A stretch of DNA of 34,759 bases from JAVBLD01 sp031553705. GTDB taxonomy: Bacteria; Bacteroidota; Bacteroidia; Bacteroidales; Marinifilaceae. The notes beneath the pieces are model-generated. The model was not told the origin of the DNA and ran no database searches. It saw nothing but the letters and a program-made list of their open reading frames with translations. A program made the translations under genes and the position numbers. The stretch spans positions 1 to 34,759 of the forward strand of contig JAVBLD010000036.1 of NCBI GenBank assembly GCA_031553705.1. The letters run 5' to 3'. Below are positions 8,691 through 17,058 of this stretch, piece by piece (the stretch's first letter is position 1; each line of letters opens with the position of its first letter).

Positions 8691-10181
8691 TTATTGTACT
8701 CTTCCGGTTTGTATTTCAAATTCCGGGTATGGGAACGTATAAGTAGCATCGCTCATCGGGATTACTGTCCCTGCCGAGTTTATAATATCAGACTGGCCTA
8801 TTCTCTTATAGAAATAGAACAATACTCCTTCCGCAACAAACTCCTTTCGATACTCCTTCTTCAATTCGGTAAGTAAAGAGGTTGCATTATCACACTCAAA
8901 GTCTGCGGTAACTCCCCGGCTCTCTCTTACCTTACGAATCAATTGTTTTGCCTTGACAAAATCGGACGAAACTCCCAGTCCGTAACACTCGGCAGCCATA
9001 TAATAAAGCTCCGGGATACGAATCATCGGCACCCTGTTTTTATAGGTATAATTTACCGGTTGGTATAACTTCAAAGGAACACATTTATTATCCTGATTGG
9101 TATAATACAATTTGGTATACCGTATATCGACACTTCCGATACCTTTATTCACTTCGTATATGCTTTTCAGAGTATCTGCTCCTATATAAAGCGCGGAATA
9201 ATCCGTGTCTTTGAACTCATTCATAAAATAGCTCCGGATTCTTTGGTCAAGCCTGGATACATTCAAAGAAAACAGGTGCTCGGTAGAAAGAACCGTATTT
9301 TTATCCACATCATTGATCACCCAGGGGAAAATATTCCGGGCTTCATTGGCGTCAATTACTTCGACTGCAGCCGCTTTAGCCAACTCCAGGCTCTCCTGAC
9401 TACCCTCCCACATATATACCCGGGCTAAAAGCGCTTTCACAGCATAGTAGTTCAAACGCATCTCCCTCTTATCATAAAATCCTTCGGCATTCACTCCGGC
9501 GTAAAAGCTCACCGATTGCTTTCCGGTAATCGGATCAAGTTCCAACAGCGTTGCGGCCGCATTCAAATCATCGGTAATCCGTTTTACGATCCCACTATAA
9601 GTAGACTGGGGCGTAGCCTCTTTTGACGTCCCGACAACATAGGGGATGGTCAATTTTGTATCCTTATCCGCACGATTCGCAAGATTTCCGTAACCGTATA
9701 TCCGTAATAATTCGAAATGCATGTATCCGCGTATCGCCAATAACTCTCCCTTAATCAACGTATAATTGGTCGGTTGCAGGATCGCCTTGTTCTTTTCGAT
9801 GAATTTCAGTGCATTATTGGCATTCGCAATTACATTATATGCGTCCCGCCATATCGATTCTACCACCCCGGTTATTCTTGAGTTGGTAAAATTATAATTC
9901 TGAAAGAAGTAACCTTTTCCTCCGCTTAAAGAAGATAAAAATGTATGATAGGTCTGAGACATCACATCGGGCAAAAACCAGGAAAGATTCGTGCCGTAAA
10001 GCGTATCGCTTGTCATATTGATATAACAGCCCAACAAAGCCTGTTGAAAGCCTGCTTCGCTGCCGAATTGCTCATCCTCCCTGATCTGTGAACTCGGCGT
10101 TACATCCAGCCAGCTCTCACAAGCAGATAGTGTGGCCAGAGCGCAGAACAGGCATATTGTATATTTAACTATTTTTTTCAT
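8691..10181 (-). CDS. RagB/SusD family nutrient-binding outer-membrane lipoprotein
   Basis: This is a 496-residue SusD-like lipoprotein with lipobox L-S-A-C (Cys about 21), followed by the usual E-S-W-L-D-V-T-P-S-S-Q. The N-terminal half carries the TPR-rich helical core, including I-W-R-D-A-Y-N-V-I-A-N-A-N and an L-A-I-R-G-Y-M-H-F-E-L-L-R segment that is diagnostic for the family. The C-terminal half holds the RagB/SusD domain, ending with an R-K-E-F-V-A-E-G-V-L-F-Y helix. SusD proteins cap the SusC barrel and hold the ligand on the outside of the cell. The gene starts 10 nt after the SusC stop codon. The ligand may be a glycan, a peptide or something else. Confidence 0.93.
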   Translation of the reverse strand: MKKIVKYTICLFCALATLSACESWLDVTPSSQIREDEQFGSEAGFQQALLGCYINMTSDTLYGTNLSWFLPDVMSQTYHTFLSSLSGGKGYFFQNYNFTNSRITGVVESIWRDAYNVIANANNALKFIEKNKAILQPTNYTLIKGELLAIRGYMHFELLRIYGYGNLANRADKDTKLTIPYVVGTSKEATPQSTYSGIVKRITDDLNAAATLLELDPITGKQSVSFYAGVNAEGFYDKREMRLNYYAVKALLARVYMWEGSQESLELAKAAAVEVIDANEARNIFPWVINDVDKNTVLSTEHLFSLNVSRLDQRIRSYFMNEFKDTDYSALYIGADTLKSIYEVNKGIGSVDIRYTKLYYTNQDNKCVPLKLYQPVNYTYKNRVPMIRIPELYYMAAECYGLGVSSDFVKAKQLIRKVRESRGVTADFECDNATSLLTELKKEYRKEFVAEGVLFYFYKRIGQSDIINSAGTVIPMSDATYTFPYPEFEIQTGRVQ

Positions 10182-10191
10182 AATAAATCAT

Positions 10192-13100
10192 TTAAAAAGT
10201 TGCCGTTAGTGAGAAAGACATCGTATGCGCATAAGGATAACTTAGTCCGCGTTCGATCTTTATTGACGACCATTTTGCCACATCATTCATATAAAAGGAG
10301 AGCTTCAACCGCTCGATAACCGAATTACGCAACATCGATGCCGGGAAATCATAATAAACATTAATTGCTGCGAGGTCGAATTCATTCCGCTTTTGTACAA
10401 AACGCGAGGTTGCTCTGGTTTTTTCCTGATAGGCCACAGGATTACCATCATATTGGAACGACCCTAATTTCTTAAACTGCACCTGTTGTCCGGGAGTCTG
10501 CCAACGACCTAACAATACCCTGCGGTCCACATTATAAGTCATGTCCACATTTTCAACACGATCCACAAGCGTCTGATTATACATATCTCCACCACCCAGA
10601 TAACGGCAGGTCACACTTGCCCCGATACCCTTATATTGTGCGGTAAATCCGGCATTCCCCCTGTATTTCGGCATGGCATCTCCCACTGCAGCCAGATCCA
10701 GCGGATCATAGGTATAGGTCAAACTACCATCCCGTTTTACATATATCTCCTTACCCGTCATCGGGTCGATCCCAAGCGAAGGTACGGCCCAGATTGCATT
10801 CATCGACTGACCGTCTTTATATATCAACACAGGTTTCGGATTTCCCTGATCGGCCGCCATCTTTTCGCGGGTCTCATTATAGGTACGCATACTCTCCGAA
10901 ACGCGCTCCAATTTGTTCTTTTCGGTCGTAGCGGAACCAAACAGAGTCAAGAATCCGTTTCTATTCTGGAATATGGTATATCCCAGTGTCACTTCTATAC
11001 CGGTATTGGACACTACGCCCAAATTATCTTTTACCAGATCGAAACCGGTCGACGGTGAAACAGAAATATCGGCTAACGTATTCGAAGTAACACCTTTATA
11101 CCACTCAATCGAAGCGGTAAGGCCTCCTATCTGCAGGTCAAGTCCGACATTATAGTCTTTCCGTTGCTCCCATTTCAATTCCGGATTAGCCAACCCGGCC
11201 AGATAAGCGCCCACCATATTCTGGTACAAATAGTCCGTATAATATCTGTAGGTTGCTATCGCCTCGCTGGTATTAAAATTCTGATTACCGGTAACTCCTA
11301 CCGATGCACGCAACTTCAGTTGTTTGATAAGATCATTTCCACTCAGAAAGCTCTCGTGATGTATATTCCAGCCCACTCCGGCACTCCAGCCCGGAGACCA
11401 TCTGTTATTTTTTCCGTAAAGCGACGACGCATTCGTACGGTAAGTTAACTCCAACAAGTAGCGATTCGCATAACTGTAAGATGCGTTCCCAAGGAAACTC
11501 AATTCACGGTTTAAACCGGTAATACCCACGGGACGGGAATCTTCAGCATACCGGCGGGCAAAAGTAATATCCGCCCCCATATTGGCCGGGAAACCTTCGG
11601 CTTTATGCCTGTAAGCTTTCGAATTACTCTCGGCAACAAACACGCCCAGGTTGGTAAAAATACTATGATTGCCGAAATCCCGGCTATAGTTCAGGTTGAC
11701 ATCCGCAGAGATTTTATTGCTTTTACCGTTTTCAAGTGTATAAGAACCGCGTTTTAATCTTGTTTCATCAGATCCGCCTACATAGGTCGATGTCGAAAAT
11801 ATTGAATGATCGGCAGGCAAAAATTCGTCACTGTCCGAACGCTTGGAAGAGATTCCGATACGTCCCGTAACTTTAAGATGATCATTAAACTGCCATTCTG
11901 TGTAAAAATTATTGGTAAAATCAAGATAAGTTTCCCCTATAAAAGTCCCGATCAACGCATCATACATCGGATTGGGAATGTAGTTGTTCAATTCCGCCCA
12001 ACGGGCAATATTTCCCGTCTCCGGATCAACGGCCCGCCAATAAGGATTGAGTCTGGTATACTCCGAAAAGTATCCGTATGGCGACTCCTCGCTCTTCATA
12101 CTGACAATGCTCATAATATTCCGGAAGAGAAAATTTTTCATCCGGTATGAAACATTCGCATTACCCGAAATATTATTCCTGAAAGAACCTTTCATTACCC
12201 CATTTATCCGGTTATAAGAAAAATCCAATACGCTACGGAGATTTCTGCTGTCCCCTATTTCCACCGAAAGGCTGTGCTTTTGTCCCACTCCGGTGCGAAG
12301 CGGCTTCGACAACCAGTAGGTATCAAGTCCTTCTAAAATTAACTGCCGGCGTGTATTATATAAATTCCACAATTCTATCTGCTGATCCGGAAAAGTAGTT
12401 GTATATACCCCATCAATCCGCTCTGCTTCCAGTTTCTCCGCCGCACTACAAAGGTTGTAACTGGAGAGGTCCGGAGCCTCGATATTTACGCTACCGGTAT
12501 AGGTTACCCGTTGCTGGTCACCGGCAAGCCGTTTGGTCTCCACCACCACCACTCCGTTGGCAGCCTTCGAACCGTAAAGCGCCTTAGCCGCAGCATCTTT
12601 TAAGATGGTAACACTCTCCACCCGGTTCATATCGAGGTCAAAAATACGCTCGACGGTTGATTCAAAGCCGTCCAGAATAAACAGAGGCTGATTGGGTTTG
12701 CTTTGATAGTTGCCCTTTAAAGCCACTCCCACTTCCTCTGCCGGAAAACTAGTTGTTCCGCGCAACTGGATATCAGGCATAGCATTTGGATTAGAACCCA
12801 AATCAAGATTATCGATAAAGTTCAATGAAGGATCCAGGTTTTTCAAACTCTGAAACAGGTTCTGATTACCTACCCTGGATAGCTCCTGTGAGGAGATTGT
12901 CTTCGCGGCTCCGGTAAAACTTTCAGCCTTGCGGACAAAGATCCCGGTCACCACCACCTCTTCCATTTTACTCGCCTCCTCTTTCATAACCACATCTATT
13001 TTCTGGCCTGTATATAGGATCTCCTGTGTCTGCATTCCTACAAAAGAAAAAAGAAGCACCATATCCTTCATTTTCGGCGCCGGCAGAACAAAATTTCCAT

Positions 13101-13584
13101 TAGCATCGGAAGAACCACCCATATCCGTACCTTTTATCCGTATTGTCACACCGGGCAGAGGCGATCCGTCCGTAAATTTCACGGTTCCGCGGATCGTGAC
13201 TTTCTCCTGATCCTGCGGCAGTTGCTTTTTCAGCACAATCAGATTCTGTTGTACATCAAAAGTGAGTCCTGTTCCTTTCAGGCATTCGGTAAGCACATCT
13301 ACAATATCCCGGTCTTTCACACGCAATGAAATACCGTTAACATGCTCTACATCACTACCCGAAAACAAAAGAGTGTAACGACCGGATTGGTGCTGTATCA
13401 AATCCAGCACCTTCAACAGAGATTCTCCGGTAACATTTAAACTGATCTTTTCCGTCTGAGAATAAGATTTCGCGTACACCACCGACAAGCTGCAAAAAAG
13501 CAGAATCGACCAAATATTAAACACTCTTAGCATTTTTTTCAACCACCGGGGAGGCCGATGACTACATGGATTGTTTTTTTTCAT
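10192..13584 (-). CDS. SusC/RagA TonB-dependent outer-membrane transporter with STN signalling domain
   Basis: This large TonB-dependent transporter is about 1130 residues from the chosen start. I chose the ATG at 13584, whose product begins M-K-K-N-N, because the hydrophobic signal (L-L-F-C-S-L-S-V-V-Y-A) follows at normal distance; an upstream ATG at 13644 would add 20 non-signal residues. An STN domain (about residues 45-120) is followed by a carboxypeptidase-regulatory-like beta domain (about 125-200, G-T-V-K-F-T-D-G-S-P-L-P-G-V), the TonB plug with I-L-K-D-A-A-A-K-A-L-Y-G and a 22-strand-type barrel ending in ...S-F-S-L-T-A-T-F, with the terminal aromatic expected of barrel proteins. The STN domain is the part that touches FecR-type anti-sigma factors, and sigma and FecR genes lie immediately upstream. 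Confidence 0.93.
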   Translation of the reverse strand: MKKNNPCSHRPPRWLKKMLRVFNIWSILLFCSLSVVYAKSYSQTEKISLNVTGESLLKVLDLIQHQSGRYTLLFSGSDVEHVNGISLRVKDRDIVDVLTECLKGTGLTFDVQQNLIVLKKQLPQDQEKVTIRGTVKFTDGSPLPGVTIRIKGTDMGGSSDANGNFVLPAPKMKDMVLLFSFVGMQTQEILYTGQKIDVVMKEEASKMEEVVVTGIFVRKAESFTGAAKTISSQELSRVGNQNLFQSLKNLDPSLNFIDNLDLGSNPNAMPDIQLRGTTSFPAEEVGVALKGNYQSKPNQPLFILDGFESTVERIFDLDMNRVESVTILKDAAAKALYGSKAANGVVVVETKRLAGDQQRVTYTGSVNIEAPDLSSYNLCSAAEKLEAERIDGVYTTTFPDQQIELWNLYNTRRQLILEGLDTYWLSKPLRTGVGQKHSLSVEIGDSRNLRSVLDFSYNRINGVMKGSFRNNISGNANVSYRMKNFLFRNIMSIVSMKSEESPYGYFSEYTRLNPYWRAVDPETGNIARWAELNNYIPNPMYDALIGTFIGETYLDFTNNFYTEWQFNDHLKVTGRIGISSKRSDSDEFLPADHSIFSTSTYVGGSDETRLKRGSYTLENGKSNKISADVNLNYSRDFGNHSIFTNLGVFVAESNSKAYRHKAEGFPANMGADITFARRYAEDSRPVGITGLNRELSFLGNASYSYANRYLLELTYRTNASSLYGKNNRWSPGWSAGVGWNIHHESFLSGNDLIKQLKLRASVGVTGNQNFNTSEAIATYRYYTDYLYQNMVGAYLAGLANPELKWEQRKDYNVGLDLQIGGLTASIEWYKGVTSNTLADISVSPSTGFDLVKDNLGVVSNTGIEVTLGYTIFQNRNGFLTLFGSATTEKNKLERVSESMRTYNETREKMAADQGNPKPVLIYKDGQSMNAIWAVPSLGIDPMTGKEIYVKRDGSLTYTYDPLDLAAVGDAMPKYRGNAGFTAQYKGIGASVTCRYLGGGDMYNQTLVDRVENVDMTYNVDRRVLLGRWQTPGQQVQFKKLGSFQYDGNPVAYQEKTRATSRFVQKRNEFDLAAINVYYDFPASMLRNSVIERLKLSFYMNDVAKWSSIKIERGLSYPYAHTMSFSLTATF

Positions 13585-13613
13585 ACATTTGTAATGATTT
13601 AAATTTAAATTAT

Positions 13614-13671
13614 ATGGACTTTTCCAGAGTCCATTCGTAACCACATAAGGGATGTTCGTAGCATCCCTTAT
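13614..13671 (-). promoter_or_regulatory. Two hairpins between FecR and SusC genes
   Basis: The FecR-SusC gap holds two stem-loops in tandem. The first (13645-13671) has ATAAGGGATG arms with a 7-nt loop and overlaps the FecR stop codon. The second (13614-13634) has ATGGACT/AGTCCAT arms with a 7-nt loop, 30 nt before the SusC start. Neither is followed by a good T-run on the minus strand, so they look more like an mRNA-processing or attenuation region, or protection of the SusC message end, than a full terminator. No clear TAnnTTTG promoter was found here. Confidence 0.55.
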
Positions 13672-14822
13672 CTTTTTATAACTACTTTATTGTCCTGATA
13701 TTCGAAACGCACCTTTCCGGTACTCTCAAATGCCCGAAGCAGTTCTTTCATCTCGCCATAACGGGAAACGATCCCGTAAAACTTCTCCTGATCCAGCTCT
13801 TCTGCTGCAAATTCATAAGACATTTCATACCACCGGGACAAAGTCTTCATAATCTCTTTCAGGGTATTACCTCTAAAAATAAAATATCCTTCATGCCATC
13901 TGGTATAAAAAGAGGATTGTATATCCATGACTTCAAACTCCCCGCTTTTTTTATTTACAACAGCCTGCTGATCAGGATTTAAAACACATATCTTTTTATT
14001 TTTCTTCTGGAGCTGCACTTTGCCGGTTGATAACGTCGTTCTTACCACCTCATCATCATCGTATGCACATACATTAAAGGAAGTTCCCAATACTTTTATA
14101 TCCACACCTTCCGTTTCAACAATGAACGGATTCCGTTCATCCTTAGTCACTTCAAAATAGGCTTCACCCGAAAGCTTCACCCTACGCTCGCCTCCAGCAA
14201 ATGCAACCGGATAAATCAGTTCCGTTTCGGCGTTCAGCCATACCCGTGTCCCATCGCTCAACCGCAGCATATACTCGCCGCCATGATAGGTATTGATCGT
14301 ATCGTGTAGGTTTTCATCAATAGAAATGACCTTCTCCACGGCAACAACAATCTCATAAGTAATCCCTGCACTGTCCATTTTAATTACAGCTTGCCGGTCC
14401 CGGATCTGCCGCTGATCATTTTTCCCGAGTTTAAGTACTTCTCCCCTTGATGTTCTCAAAACAGCCTTAACCTCACCCGGTTCGAATGCAGAAGAAGCCT
14501 CCTGTACAACCGGTTCCACCGGCTCCTGCCTCAACAGCAGCCATGCTCCGGCAAATAGTATTACCGCTGCCGCAATATTTCCCCATCTCCGAAGTTGTTT
14601 ATAAATCGTCTTTGTCTTCCTAAACTCTATAAACCGCATCCATGCTTTGTCTTCCTGTTGCTGTTCCACAACCGGCATTTCATCTTTAGCATAAAACTTT
14701 TCCGCCCGCTCCATAAATTTCTGCCTCTCAGGTCTCTCATCTACCCAATCCTTAAATATTTGCATCTCTGCATCCGATAGTTTTCCGTCTATTTTCTTCC
14801 GAAGAAGGCTCCAATTTATCAT
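13668..14822 (-). CDS. FecR-family anti-sigma factor
   Basis: This 384-residue inner-membrane anti-sigma factor has a cytoplasmic N-terminal helical region (1-80) with I-F-K-D-W-V that binds the sigma factor. A single membrane helix (about 82-100, A-A-A-V-I-L-F-A-G-A-W-L-L-L) leads to the periplasmic FecR domain (about 110-300), with W-L-N-A-E-T-E-L-I-Y-P-V-A-F and G-E-A-Y-F-E-V. The C-terminal DUF4974-type region ends with L-R-A-F-E-S-T-G-K-V-R-F-E-Y. The sigma gene is 163 nt upstream on the same strand and SusC follows. Such a trio makes a cell-surface signalling system: ligand-loaded SusC acts through its STN domain on FecR, which then frees or supports the sigma factor. Confidence 0.93.
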   Translation of the reverse strand: MINWSLLRKKIDGKLSDAEMQIFKDWVDERPERQKFMERAEKFYAKDEMPVVEQQQEDKAWMRFIEFRKTKTIYKQLRRWGNIAAAVILFAGAWLLLRQEPVEPVVQEASSAFEPGEVKAVLRTSRGEVLKLGKNDQRQIRDRQAVIKMDSAGITYEIVVAVEKVISIDENLHDTINTYHGGEYMLRLSDGTRVWLNAETELIYPVAFAGGERRVKLSGEAYFEVTKDERNPFIVETEGVDIKVLGTSFNVCAYDDDEVVRTTLSTGKVQLQKKNKKICVLNPDQQAVVNKKSGEFEVMDIQSSFYTRWHEGYFIFRGNTLKEIMKTLSRWYEMSYEFAAEELDQEKFYGIVSRYGEMKELLRAFESTGKVRFEYQDNKVVIKR

Positions 14823-14985
14823 ACTTTTTACCTCTGATTTATAATATAAGCCGTGAGTAAAATTTTAGGGTGACAAAAAATGCAATTATTTTTATCCCCC
14901 CTATCAAAAAAGTTGAATAATTGAAATGGCAAAATGGAACAAATAGTTTTAACTGTTTCCCTTTACTTCTCCAACAATCTCATTA

Positions 14986-15558
14986 TCAAAAGCAAACAAA
15001 CACAAGTAACCCAAGAGAAGTAGGAGCCAGATGTTCCCGTAGAATTTTATAAGCCCGCTTGAGATGAGTCTTAACTGTATTCTCTGATAAATCCAGTGTT
15101 TTTGCAATTTCACTGTATTTAAGTCCCTCAGTGACATAAAGTTCTACGATACAGGCTTGTTGGGGTGTCAACTGTTGTATTGCCTTTTTTACTGCTTCGG
15201 CAATCTCCGCATCCTCCTCCAGAACCGTATCGTCTCCGGCAAAAGAAAAAAGCAACGCCTCTGCCTGTTTCACTTTGTAGTCATCGACTATCTTCAGGCG
15301 TCGGAAATATTTCAGGCAGGCATGCTTCACAGAGGCAAAAAGATAAGCCTCTATATTTAAGTGTTCGGGTAATTTTCCGCGCCTTTCCCAAATAATGGAG
15401 AATGCATCCTGTACAATATCTTCCGCTTCCATTTCATCCATCACAAAACTATAAGCATACAGGTAAAGCCGGCGATAAAAAGATCTGAATACCGCTTCAA
15501 AATCCGATAAGGACATTTTTCCCGATGCAGGCGCAATTATATTATTGTCTATGCTCAC
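14986..15558 (-). CDS. ECF RNA polymerase sigma-70 factor
   Basis: This 190-residue extracytoplasmic-function sigma factor has region 2 at about residues 20-90, including A-E-D-I-V-Q-D-A-F and the -10 recognition stretch with W-E-R-R. Region 4 lies at about 125-180 with a helix-turn-helix Y-S-E-I-A-K-T-L-D-L-S-E-N-T-V-K-T-H-L-K-R-A. The type is the Bacteroidetes FecI-like sigma factor paired with FecR. An internal ATG at 15516 also fits, because the first 14 residues are poorly conserved in type. It probably drives the FecR/SusC operon downstream from a promoter in the 163-nt gap, where no housekeeping TAnnTTTG box was seen. It is the first gene of this set. Confidence 0.93.
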   Translation of the reverse strand: MSIDNNIIAPASGKMSLSDFEAVFRSFYRRLYLYAYSFVMDEMEAEDIVQDAFSIIWERRGKLPEHLNIEAYLFASVKHACLKYFRRLKIVDDYKVKQAEALLFSFAGDDTVLEEDAEIAEAVKKAIQQLTPQQACIVELYVTEGLKYSEIAKTLDLSENTVKTHLKRAYKILREHLAPTSLGLLVFVCF

Positions 15559-15701
15559 AATTCCCCATTATTAATGGCCGTAAAAATATAATTTATACGG
15601 GAAGAAATGAAAAATGGAAAATAGAAAATAGAAAAATACATGCAGCTTTATAAATTTTTATAAGAAAAGACTTATTTTTGATTTTTCCAGGACAATACAT
15701 G

Positions 15702-15728
15702 ATATATATATATATATATATATATATA
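15702..15728. repeat. (AT)13 dinucleotide repeat in a divergent intergenic region
   Basis: An uninterrupted run of alternating A and T spans 27 nt in the 304-nt gap between the divergently oriented sigma gene and the glsB-like gene. The rest of the gap (15559-15862) is A/T-rich, has no gene, and includes a short GAAAAT/AGAAAAT tandem stretch near 15610-15635. Simple repeats of this kind are prone to length change by slippage; whether it affects either gene is not known. Confidence 0.9.
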
Positions 15729-15827
15729 AGCAACTTAAACATATAGGCATTTTTCAACTATACGATCATCGATCTTAAAGGGATTTAATTATTTAACAGT
15801 TGAACGACTTCATTACGTTAAAAATTT

Positions 15828-15835
15828 TACCTTTG
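15828..15835 (+). promoter_or_regulatory. -7 promoter box (TACCTTTG) for the glsB-like gene
   Basis: TACCTTTG matches the Bacteroidetes -7 consensus TAnnTTTG and lies 28 nt before the chosen start codon. No well-spaced TTTG -33 element was found: GTTG at 799-802 of the same kilobase (15799-15802) is 25 nt away, rather far. The box supports starting the protein at 15863 rather than at 15800, since the transcript would begin downstream of 15800. Confidence 0.5.
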
Positions 15836-15862
15836 TTCCGTATTATCTTAATGTACAGAACT

Positions 15863-16108
15863 ATGAGTTTTATTTGGTATATTATCATCGGAATCATCGC
15901 TGGATTTGCCGCCGGCAGAATTACAAAAGGGAAAGGATTCGGCCTTTTTATCAATCTGATTGTGGGAGTTATCGGCAGTGTCATCGGAGGATGGCTGTTA
16001 GGCTTAATGGGAATCATTATCTACCAGGATAGTATTATCGGTAATCTGGCTATGTCTACCCTTGGAGCAATTATACTGCTTTGCATCGTTTCGCTTTTTA
16101 GAAAATAA
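15863..16108 (+). CDS. GlsB/YeaQ/YmgE family (transglycosylase-associated) membrane protein
   Basis: This small membrane protein of 81 residues is almost wholly hydrophobic and contains three membrane-spanning stretches rich in G: I-I-I-G-I-I-A-G-F-A-A-G, L-I-V-G-V-I-G-S-V-I-G-G-W-L-L-G and L-G-A-I-I-L-L-C-I-V. It has the G-x-G/K-G-K-G-F-G turn of the GlsB/YeaQ/YmgE family. 'Transglycosylase-associated' is a family name; the true function is not established, though members are often stress-linked. I start it at 15863 (M-S-F-I-W), because the upstream in-frame ATG at 15800 adds 21 residues that are not family-like and lies upstream of the -7 box. It stands alone and opposite in strand to its neighbours. 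Confidence 0.85.
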   Translation: MSFIWYIIIGIIAGFAAGRITKGKGFGLFINLIVGVIGSVIGGWLLGLMGIIIYQDSIIGNLAMSTLGAIILLCIVSLFRK

Positions 16109-16150
16109 AAAGGTTATCCCTGTTCGATCCGGAACAACCTCTCTTATTTT
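16103..16150. terminator. Bidirectional terminator between the glsB-like and TPR genes
   Basis: An imperfect stem with AGGTT (16111-16115) and AACCT (16135-16139) encloses a GTTC/GAAC inner stem. It is followed by CTCTTATTTT on the plus strand and TTTTTATTTTC on the minus strand, so it can end both converging transcripts. The stem has bulges, so the call is moderate. Confidence 0.55.
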
Positions 16151-16212
16151 AAATCGTATCCGATCTCAGTACAGTCAACCGATTAGTTGAATACGCTATA
16201 CCGAAAACAGCA

Positions 16213-16947
16213 TTATTTCATGGCGGCCTCTACTTGTACCATCCGTTCTTTTGCATCCTCATTCGTAGGATCCAATGATTTTGCTTGTGTCAAATAATCC
16301 TTTGCTTTCATAAAATCTGCCTGAGCCCTTGTTTTCTCTGCGTTATACCGGGTCTGATCCGTATTAGCCAATCCGGCAGCATCCCCAAGGATTTTCGCCC
16401 CGTTGTTATAATAGAGGGTTCCCAGACTTACATAACCTTGCGCTCTAAAGTTCTTATCCGAAAGGGCTGTGATCTTAAGATAATTCTCTTCGGCCTTGGT
16501 CATATTGCCTGATTGCTGGAAGGTTCGTCCCTCTTTCAGATAGTAAGTGGCATACATCGTTTCAAGACTCATATTCCCGGGAAAAGCTTTTATACCTGCC
16601 TGCAATGTCACGAGCATGTCCGCGTTTTTGTTCTGGCTTTTTTGTGCCTGTGCTTTCCCAAGATAAGAAGAGGCTGTCTTATACTTGTTTTTGATAGACA
16701 TATCAAAGTACTTCTCAGCAGCGACATAGTTTTTTATCTTAGTAGCGCAAATAGCCGTATTATATACCGTAGCATCATCCTTATTACCGATAATTTTCAA
16801 ATATTCCTCATATTTTCTGAATGCTTCAGTATAATTCTTCGCCCTTAATGCTGCATTACCTGCATTTTTCTGTTCGGCTCCCAACTCTTGAGCAAACAAG
16901 CTTCCCGCAAATAAGCCTATCAAAATAAATAGAAAAATTTTTTTCAT
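16213..16947 (-). CDS. Exported tetratricopeptide-repeat protein
   Basis: This 244-residue protein has an N-terminal signal peptide (M-K-K-I-F-L-F-I-L-I-G-L-F-A-G-S-L-F-A-Q) and then helix-turn-helix repeats of TPR type over about residues 22-235. Visible repeats include A-A-L-R-A-K-N-Y-T-E-A-F-R-K-Y-E-E-Y-L, N-T-A-I-C-A-T-K-I-K-N-Y-V-A-A-E-K-Y-F, and L-G-T-L-Y-Y-N-N-G. The signal peptide has no lipobox, so it is probably periplasmic. TPR proteins are scaffolds for protein partners; the partner here is unknown. The gene is preceded by an unusually long stem-loop just before the start codon (see 16957-17004). Confidence 0.8.
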   Translation of the reverse strand: MKKIFLFILIGLFAGSLFAQELGAEQKNAGNAALRAKNYTEAFRKYEEYLKIIGNKDDATVYNTAICATKIKNYVAAEKYFDMSIKNKYKTASSYLGKAQAQKSQNKNADMLVTLQAGIKAFPGNMSLETMYATYYLKEGRTFQQSGNMTKAEENYLKITALSDKNFRAQGYVSLGTLYYNNGAKILGDAAGLANTDQTRYNAEKTRAQADFMKAKDYLTQAKSLDPTNEDAKERMVQVEAAMK

Positions 16948-16956
16948 AATTTAAGT

Positions 16957-17004
16957 ATCTTAGGTGTTGAAAATAGATAAAATTTACGTTTCAACACCTA
17001 AGAT
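16957..17004 (-). promoter_or_regulatory. Perfect 16-bp stem-loop in the TPR gene leader
   Basis: ATCTTAGGTGTTGAAA (16957-16972) is exactly matched by TTTCAACACCTAAGAT (16989-17004) around a 16-nt A/T-rich loop. On the minus strand the stem ends 9 nt before the TPR start codon. A minus-strand TATTTTTG box (17032-17025) lies upstream of it with a poorly spaced -33 element; if real, it would place the hairpin inside the leader mRNA. The hairpin could also end transcripts from the fRMsr gene, but no T-run follows. It may hide or expose the ribosome site or act as a protein-binding operator. Confidence 0.65.
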
Positions 17005-17058
17005 AATAACCTATCCTAGAAACTCAAAAATATTTCACTTTTTTTACAATTTCTACGA

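Noticed and set aside
14949..15137. Minus-strand frame overlapping the C-terminal part of the sigma factor
   Set aside because: Shadow of the sigma gene in another frame, no independent support.
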